Part shown: in pieces, positions 59,984 through 64,000 of the stretch
How the letters are laid out: every line of letters begins with the position of its first letter
How positions within the stretch are numbered: the first letter of the stretch is position 1
DNA from: Halomonas urumqiensis
GTDB taxonomy: Bacteria > Pseudomonadota > Gammaproteobacteria > Pseudomonadales > Halomonadaceae
Length of the DNA stretch: 64,000 nt
Assembly (NCBI RefSeq): GCF_003028575.1
Contig: NZ_PYUD01000002.1
Coordinates: forward strand, 496,001 to 560,000
Reading direction: 5' to 3'
Made by a program: the position numbers and the translations under genes
The notes under the pieces: generated by a model
What the model was told of the DNA's origin: nothing
What the model saw: the letters and a program-made list of their open reading frames with translations, nothing else
Databases searched by the model: none

Positions 59984-60445
59984 ATGTTCGGAGATCTCAG
60001 AGGGTTAGAGCCCGCCCGCGTGCAGGGCATGGATTGGTTCCGCCAGTGGATGGATGAGGTGTTCCCGGACAGCGGGGCGGCGGATATTCGCTCGGTGCCG
60101 CGAGGCAGCTTTCCAATGATCAACGTGGGGCGTACCGATGATACGGTGCGGGTCTACGTGTTTGCGCCGGGGATTACCGCGTCCGAGCTTGCGATCGACA
60201 TTCAGGACAACGTATTGACCGTGAGTGGCAAGCGAGATGCCGAGGCCGGCAATGGCGAGCAACAGCCGCCGCGTAGTGACTTCCGTCGCGAGCGCTTTCG
60301 GGGCGAATTCAGCCGCTCCCTGGCGTTGCCTGACGGGCTCGACGTCGAGCGTGCCGAGGCTCGCTTCCGCGATGGAGTCTGCGAGGTACTGCTGCCCAAG
60401 CGCGAAGAGCTCAAGCCCAGGCGCATCAACGTCCAGGTCGCGTGA
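59984..60445 (+). CDS. Small heat-shock protein Hsp20 (IbpA-like), copy 1
   Basis: A 153-residue alpha-crystallin-type chaperone. AAGGAGGT lies 7 bp before the ATG at 59984. The alpha-crystallin domain runs from about residue 44 (FPMINVGRTDDTVRVYVFAP) through NVLTVSGKRDAE and FRGEFSRSLALPDGLDVERA to the end ARFRDGVCEVLLPKREELKP. It holds unfolding proteins during heat or salt stress. It forms an operon with the second Hsp20 gene (40-bp gap) behind a heat-shock-type promoter. Confidence 0.92.
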   Translation: MFGDLRGLEPARVQGMDWFRQWMDEVFPDSGAADIRSVPRGSFPMINVGRTDDTVRVYVFAPGITASELAIDIQDNVLTVSGKRDAEAGNGEQQPPRSDFRRERFRGEFSRSLALPDGLDVERAEARFRDGVCEVLLPKREELKPRRINVQVA

Positions 60446-60485
60446 ATCCCGAGTCTACGAGTCCCGCAGCAAGGAGGTATTGGTC

Positions 60486-60878
60486 ATGAACGATATCACT
60501 CGACGAGACGCTGGCCTGCCGGAGTCAGCCGAGAGCAACCAGCGTGGCGATAGCCTGTTGCCTCCGGTGGATATCTTCGAGGAGGGCAATGCCCTGCACA
60601 TCCTCGCCGACATGCCGGGCGTGACGCGCGAAAGCTTGCATATCGAGGTCGACAGCAATGTGCTGAGCCTGGAAGGAGACGTGGCCCTCGAGATGCCGGA
60701 GACCCTCACGGCCATCTATGCCGAGGTTCGCGCCCAGCGTTATGCGCGGCGTTTCACGCTCAGCCATGAAATCGACAGCGATGCCATCGAAGCACGCATC
60801 GACAACGGCGTGGTGCATGTGACACTGCCCAAGAAAGCCACCCATCGGCGGCGCCGGATCGAGATCCAGGCCGCCTGA
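60486..60878 (+). CDS. Small heat-shock protein Hsp20, copy 2
   Basis: A 130-residue alpha-crystallin-domain chaperone: LLPPVDIFEEGNALHILADM, PGVTRESLHIEVDSNVLSLE, RRFTLSHEIDSDAIEARIDN, GVVHVTLPKKATHRRRRIEI. AAGGAGGT precedes the ATG. Differing from copy 1 in charge and lacking a long N-terminal arm, it may form mixed oligomers with copy 1. A terminator follows. Confidence 0.92.
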   Translation: MNDITRRDAGLPESAESNQRGDSLLPPVDIFEEGNALHILADMPGVTRESLHIEVDSNVLSLEGDVALEMPETLTAIYAEVRAQRYARRFTLSHEIDSDAIEARIDNGVVHVTLPKKATHRRRRIEIQAA

Positions 60879-60891
60879 GTGGCCACCGATA

Positions 60892-60929
60892 CCAGGTGCC
60901 CTGACCCTGTCAGGGCGCCTGGCTTTTTC
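60892..60929 (+). terminator. Intrinsic terminator after the hsp20 operon
   Basis: CCAGGTGCCCTGA and TCAGGGCGCCTGG form a long stem followed by CTTTTTCC, 14 bp after the second hsp20 stop. Confidence 0.88.
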
Positions 60930-61135
60930 CTGGTAGCCTCCCCCTTCAGCCATCCAATGGGGCTTTCGCCTGGTCTTTCACCCAGTTTCCGACGGGTGTC
61001 CAAGCGGTGATCTGCGCAGGCTGTTTCCACGACACGGTGCGTATCCACTAGGATGGGAGTAGAGAAAGCGCAAGGCTCATCCGCGAACCAGGTCCACACA
61101 CGCTAGATTCGATACAGGCCTCTAGCCAAGGCCCT

Positions 61136-61183
61136 CATTTTCCCAAGGCCACCATTTTCCCAAGGCCCCCATTTTCCCAAGGA
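61136..61183 (+). repeat. 17-bp tandem repeat in the fbaB leader (three units)
   Basis: CATTTTCCCAAGGCC recurs at 61136, 61153 and 61170 (period 17 bp). The last copy changes to CCCAAGGAGAGG and supplies the ribosome site of the aldolase gene. Confidence 0.92.
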
Positions 61184-61193
61184 GAGGAACACC

Positions 61194-62246
61194 ATGACCG
61201 ATATTGCCAAGCTGTTGGGCAATGATGCCGATGACCTGCTCGGCCATACCTGTCAAGGCGTGCCGCGTGACAGCCTGCACTTGCCGGGGCCTGATTTCGT
61301 TGACCGCGTGGTATCGGCAAGCGACCGCCCGCCAGCGGTGCTGCGAAACCTGCAGGCGCTCTACAACCATGGGCGTCTCGGCGGCACCGGCTACCTGAGC
61401 CTGCTGCCGGTGGACCAGGGCATCGAACACTCGGCGGGCGCCTCGTTCGCGCCCAATCCGCGCTATTTCGACCCGGCCAACATCGTTGAGCTGGCCATCG
61501 AAGGCGGCTGTAATGGCGTGGCCTCGACCCTCGGCGTGCTCGGTTCGGTGGCGCGCCGCTATGCCCACAAGATCCCGATGATGCTCAAGCTCAATCACAA
61601 TGAGTCGTTGAGCCATCCTGCCATCTACGACCAGACGCTGTTCGCCGAAGTCGAGCAGGCCTTCGACATGGGCTGTGTGGCGGTGGGCGCGACCATCTAC
61701 TTCGGTTCTCACGAGAGCCGTCGCCAGATCATGGAGATCAGTGCCGCCTTCGAGCGTGCCCACGAGCTTGGCATGGTGACGGTCCTCTGGGCCTATCTGC
61801 GCAACCCGGCCTTCAAACATGAAGGCACCGATTACCATGTCGCCGCCGACCTCACCGGCCAGGCCAACCATCTGGCGGCCACTCTCAAGGCCGATATCGT
61901 CAAGCAGAAGCTACCGGAGAACAACGGGGGTTACCGCGCGATTGGCTTTGGCCATACCCACGATAAGGTGTATGACGAGCTGGCCACCGGCCACCCCATC
62001 GATCTGGCCCGTTACCAGGTCGCCAATTGCTATATGGGGCGTGCCGGGCTGATCAACTCGGGCGGCGGCTCCAAGGGCGAATCAGACCTCGCGGAGGCGG
62101 TGCGCACGGCGGTCATCAACAAGCGTGCCGGCGGCATGGGGTTGATCTCCGGGCGCAAGGCCTTCCAGAAGCCCATGGCCGAGGGCGTCGGGCTGCTTAA
62201 CGCGATCCAGGACGTCTACCTGGACCCGGCGGTAACGGTGGCTTGA
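61194..62246 (+). CDS. fbaB: Fructose-bisphosphate aldolase, class I (FbaB/DhnA type)
   Basis: A 350-residue Schiff-base aldolase: [60 protein letters not shown] (putative active Lys region), [40 protein letters not shown] and [20 protein letters not shown]. It works without metal and usually serves gluconeogenesis or stress. AAGGAGAGG precedes the ATG. The leader carries the 17-bp tandem repeat. Confidence 0.94.
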   Translation: MTDIAKLLGNDADDLLGHTCQGVPRDSLHLPGPDFVDRVVSASDRPPAVLRNLQALYNHGRLGGTGYLSLLPVDQGIEHSAGASFAPNPRYFDPANIVELAIEGGCNGVASTLGVLGSVARRYAHKIPMMLKLNHNESLSHPAIYDQTLFAEVEQAFDMGCVAVGATIYFGSHESRRQIMEISAAFERAHELGMVTVLWAYLRNPAFKHEGTDYHVAADLTGQANHLAATLKADIVKQKLPENNGGYRAIGFGHTHDKVYDELATGHPIDLARYQVANCYMGRAGLINSGGGSKGESDLAEAVRTAVINKRAGGMGLISGRKAFQKPMAEGVGLLNAIQDVYLDPAVTVA

Positions 62247-62414
62247 TCACAGGCGTCACTGGATTATGTGAATCAGCTGGCGAGACGCAAACACTGGAGG
62301 CTGGGGATATCCTCGGCCTCGAGCCTGGGTGGGCAACACCTGATCGAAGTTTCAGGTGTTGTAGTCAGTTTCTGCGGCCAAGCCGTCATCCCTTGAACCG
62401 TGGGATTTTTTGAC

Positions 62415-63821
62415 ATGTCATTCTTGCCTGTAATCCTTGCGGGAGGTGTTGGCTCTCGGCTATGGCCATCGTCACGACAATTGCGTCCCAAGCAGTTCCT
62501 GTCGCTTGACGGCGGCCCCACCATGTTGCAACGGACGCTGGAACGTCTCGACGGGCTCGAGAAGCAACCGCCCATCGTGATCTGCAATGAAGCACATCGC
62601 TTCCTGGTGGCGGAACAATTACGCCAAGTCGGGTCTGAAAACCATCGCATCTTGCTGGAACCGGTAGGTCGCAACACGGCACCCGCGATCGCGCTGGCTG
62701 CCATTGCGGCGACTCAAGGCGGTGATGACCCCTTGTTGCTGGTACTGGCCGCAGACCACTTGATCCAGGATGTCGAACAGTTCCACGCCAGCATCGAACA
62801 AGCCCTGTCGCTTGCTGAGCTGGACTATCTTGTCACCTTCGGTGTGGTACCGACCTACCCCGAAACGGGATACGGTTATATTCATCAGGGATCGCCGCTG
62901 AGAGCGGGTTTTGGCGTCAGGCGATTTGTCGAAAAGCCCGATGCTGCCACAGCGAACGCTTACATCGAGAGTGGTGAATATTTATGGAATAGTGGCATGT
63001 TTCTGTTTCGCGCGAGTCGTTATCTGCAGGAACTGAAACGCTTTCATCCCGATATGCTTCACGCATGCCATCAGGCCATGTCCCACTTGGAAAGGGATCT
63101 GGATTTTACGCGCATGGATGGTGAGGCATTTGCTCGATGCCCCGAGATTTCGGTGGATTATGCCGTGATGGAAAACACCCAGCACGCTGCCGTTGTCCCC
63201 TTGTCTGCGCGCTGGAGCGATCTTGGCTCCTGGTCGTCGCTATGGGACATAAGTGACAAATGCGAGTCGGGAAATAGCTGTCATGGCGATGTCATTCAAG
63301 AAGACACCCGCAATACGTTGATTCGTGCCGAGAGTCGTCTGGTCGCTGCAATTGGCCTGGATGATCTGGTAATTATCGAGACCAAGGATGCTGTGCTGGT
63401 GGCTGATAGGCACAAAACGCAAGACGTCAGGAAGATCGTCGAGAGGCTCAAGTCGGACGGACGGTCCGAGTTCGAAAACCACCGAGAAGTCTATCGTCCC
63501 TGGGGGCGCTACGAATCGATAGACACGGGCCCGCGTTACCAGGTCAAGCACATCACGGTGAATCCCGGTGCAAGGCTTTCGTTACAGATGCATCACCACC
63601 GGGCGGAGCATTGGGTCGTGGTTTCCGGCACGGCCGAAGTGACCAATGGGCATGAGACCTATCTCGTTTCCGAGAATCAATCAACCTACATACCCATCGG
63701 CCAGATTCATACGCTTAAGAACCCCGGCCCGATACCACTCGAGCTGATCGAGGTGCAATCCGGGGGTTACCTGGGCGAAGACGACATCGTTCGCTTCGAA
63801 GATGACTATGGGCGTGTTTGA
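62415..63821 (+). CDS. Mannose-1-phosphate guanylyltransferase / mannose-6-phosphate isomerase
   Basis: A 468-residue bifunctional enzyme (AlgA/ManC/CpsB type) that makes GDP-mannose for exopolysaccharide or LPS. N-terminal nucleotidyltransferase signature [44 protein letters not shown] and the active region [18 protein letters not shown]-terminal cupin isomerase with [11 protein letters not shown] and [18 protein letters not shown] (metal His). The ATG at 62415 fits the family start, though its ribosome site is weak. Base composition looks a little poorer in GC than neighbours, common for surface-polysaccharide genes. Confidence 0.94.
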   Translation: MSFLPVILAGGVGSRLWPSSRQLRPKQFLSLDGGPTMLQRTLERLDGLEKQPPIVICNEAHRFLVAEQLRQVGSENHRILLEPVGRNTAPAIALAAIAATQGGDDPLLLVLAADHLIQDVEQFHASIEQALSLAELDYLVTFGVVPTYPETGYGYIHQGSPLRAGFGVRRFVEKPDAATANAYIESGEYLWNSGMFLFRASRYLQELKRFHPDMLHACHQAMSHLERDLDFTRMDGEAFARCPEISVDYAVMENTQHAAVVPLSARWSDLGSWSSLWDISDKCESGNSCHGDVIQEDTRNTLIRAESRLVAAIGLDDLVIIETKDAVLVADRHKTQDVRKIVERLKSDGRSEFENHREVYRPWGRYESIDTGPRYQVKHITVNPGARLSLQMHHHRAEHWVVVSGTAEVTNGHETYLVSENQSTYIPIGQIHTLKNPGPIPLELIEVQSGGYLGEDDIVRFEDDYGRV

Positions 63822-63845
63822 TCACCTCAGCGACGCCCTTGGCCC

Positions 63846-64000
63846 TCAGCCTTCCAGCAATTCGCTCGCCTGCTTGACGACGTTGTCGACGGTGAAGCCG
63901 AAGTGCTTGAACAGATCCCCCGCCGGAGCGGATTCGCCGTAGCTGCGCATGCCGATGACGCGACCGTCCAGGCCCACGTACTGGTACCAGAAGTCGGCAT
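63846..64000 (-). CDS. tkt: Transketolase, C-terminal end (cut by window edge)
   Basis: The reverse strand from the right edge encodes [40 protein letters not shown] and KQASELLEG before a stop. This matches the very end of bacterial transketolase ([21 protein letters not shown]). Transketolase moves two-carbon units in the pentose phosphate pathway and produces erythrose 4-phosphate, the Epd substrate. The rest lies outside the window. It is convergent with algA/manC. Confidence 0.85.
   Translation of the reverse strand, partial: ADFWYQYVGLDGRVIGMRSYGESAPAGDLFKHFGFTVDNVVKQASELLEG

Overview
The window is a stretch of bacterial chromosome with high GC and dense genes. Gene content and order point to a halophilic gammaproteobacterium of the Halomonas type. 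Supporting signs are glnA-ntrB-ntrC next to typA, an epd-pgk-fba cluster, an acetate kinase paired with a MaoC-phosphotransacetylase fusion, several TRAP/NSS/Liv transporters, and acidic exported proteins. The taxon is inferred from gene style only. I saw no rRNA, tRNA or CRISPR array.

Positions 1-9.4 kb hold an ABC exporter pair (left gene cut by the window edge), a MntA/HepT toxin-antitoxin pair, a decayed DUF4160/DUF2442 cassette between two copies of the znuA 3' end, a Zur-controlled zinc-uptake operon (small ORF-znuC-znuB-znuA), an orphan HigA-type regulator coupled to a tiny lipoprotein, and a zeta-toxin module with an unfamiliar partner. This is the most mobile-looking part. Positions 9.4-22.2 kb are metabolic: ackA/maoC-pta, DUF4202, a Fur-box gene, a C45 acyltransferase with a dienelactone hydrolase, a branched-chain amino-acid (Liv) ABC transporter and an NSS symporter.

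Positions 22.3-27.5 kb contain a surface-lipoprotein system: a putative TbpB-like lipoprotein followed by its Slam-type outer-membrane translocon. It is divergent from a LuxR-type regulator overlapping an alpha/beta hydrolase gene, and a perfect 16-bp palindrome lies between the two units. Positions 27.5-37.7 kb are the nitrogen-control region: typA, glnA with NtrC half-sites and a sigma-54 promoter, ntrBC with its own sigma-54 promoter, and dgt. A small inverted-repeat element (MITE-like) sits in the typA/glnA intergenic region.

Positions 37.7-40.7 kb carry a NERD protein, a sirtuin and a SUI1-like factor. Positions 40-52 kb form a sugar-acid (uronate/ketogluconate) catabolic locus: fructuronate reductase-like MDH, KduD-like SDR, two HAD phosphatases, a TRAP transporter, a ketoacid reductase, a KDG kinase, an isomerase and two LacI regulators. 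Positions 52-64 kb contain a very acidic exported protein, an SDR with a LysR regulator, fba(class II)-pgk-epd, lrgAB, a heat-shock-type promoter driving two Hsp20 genes, a class I aldolase with a 17-bp repeat in its leader, algA/manC, and the end of transketolase.
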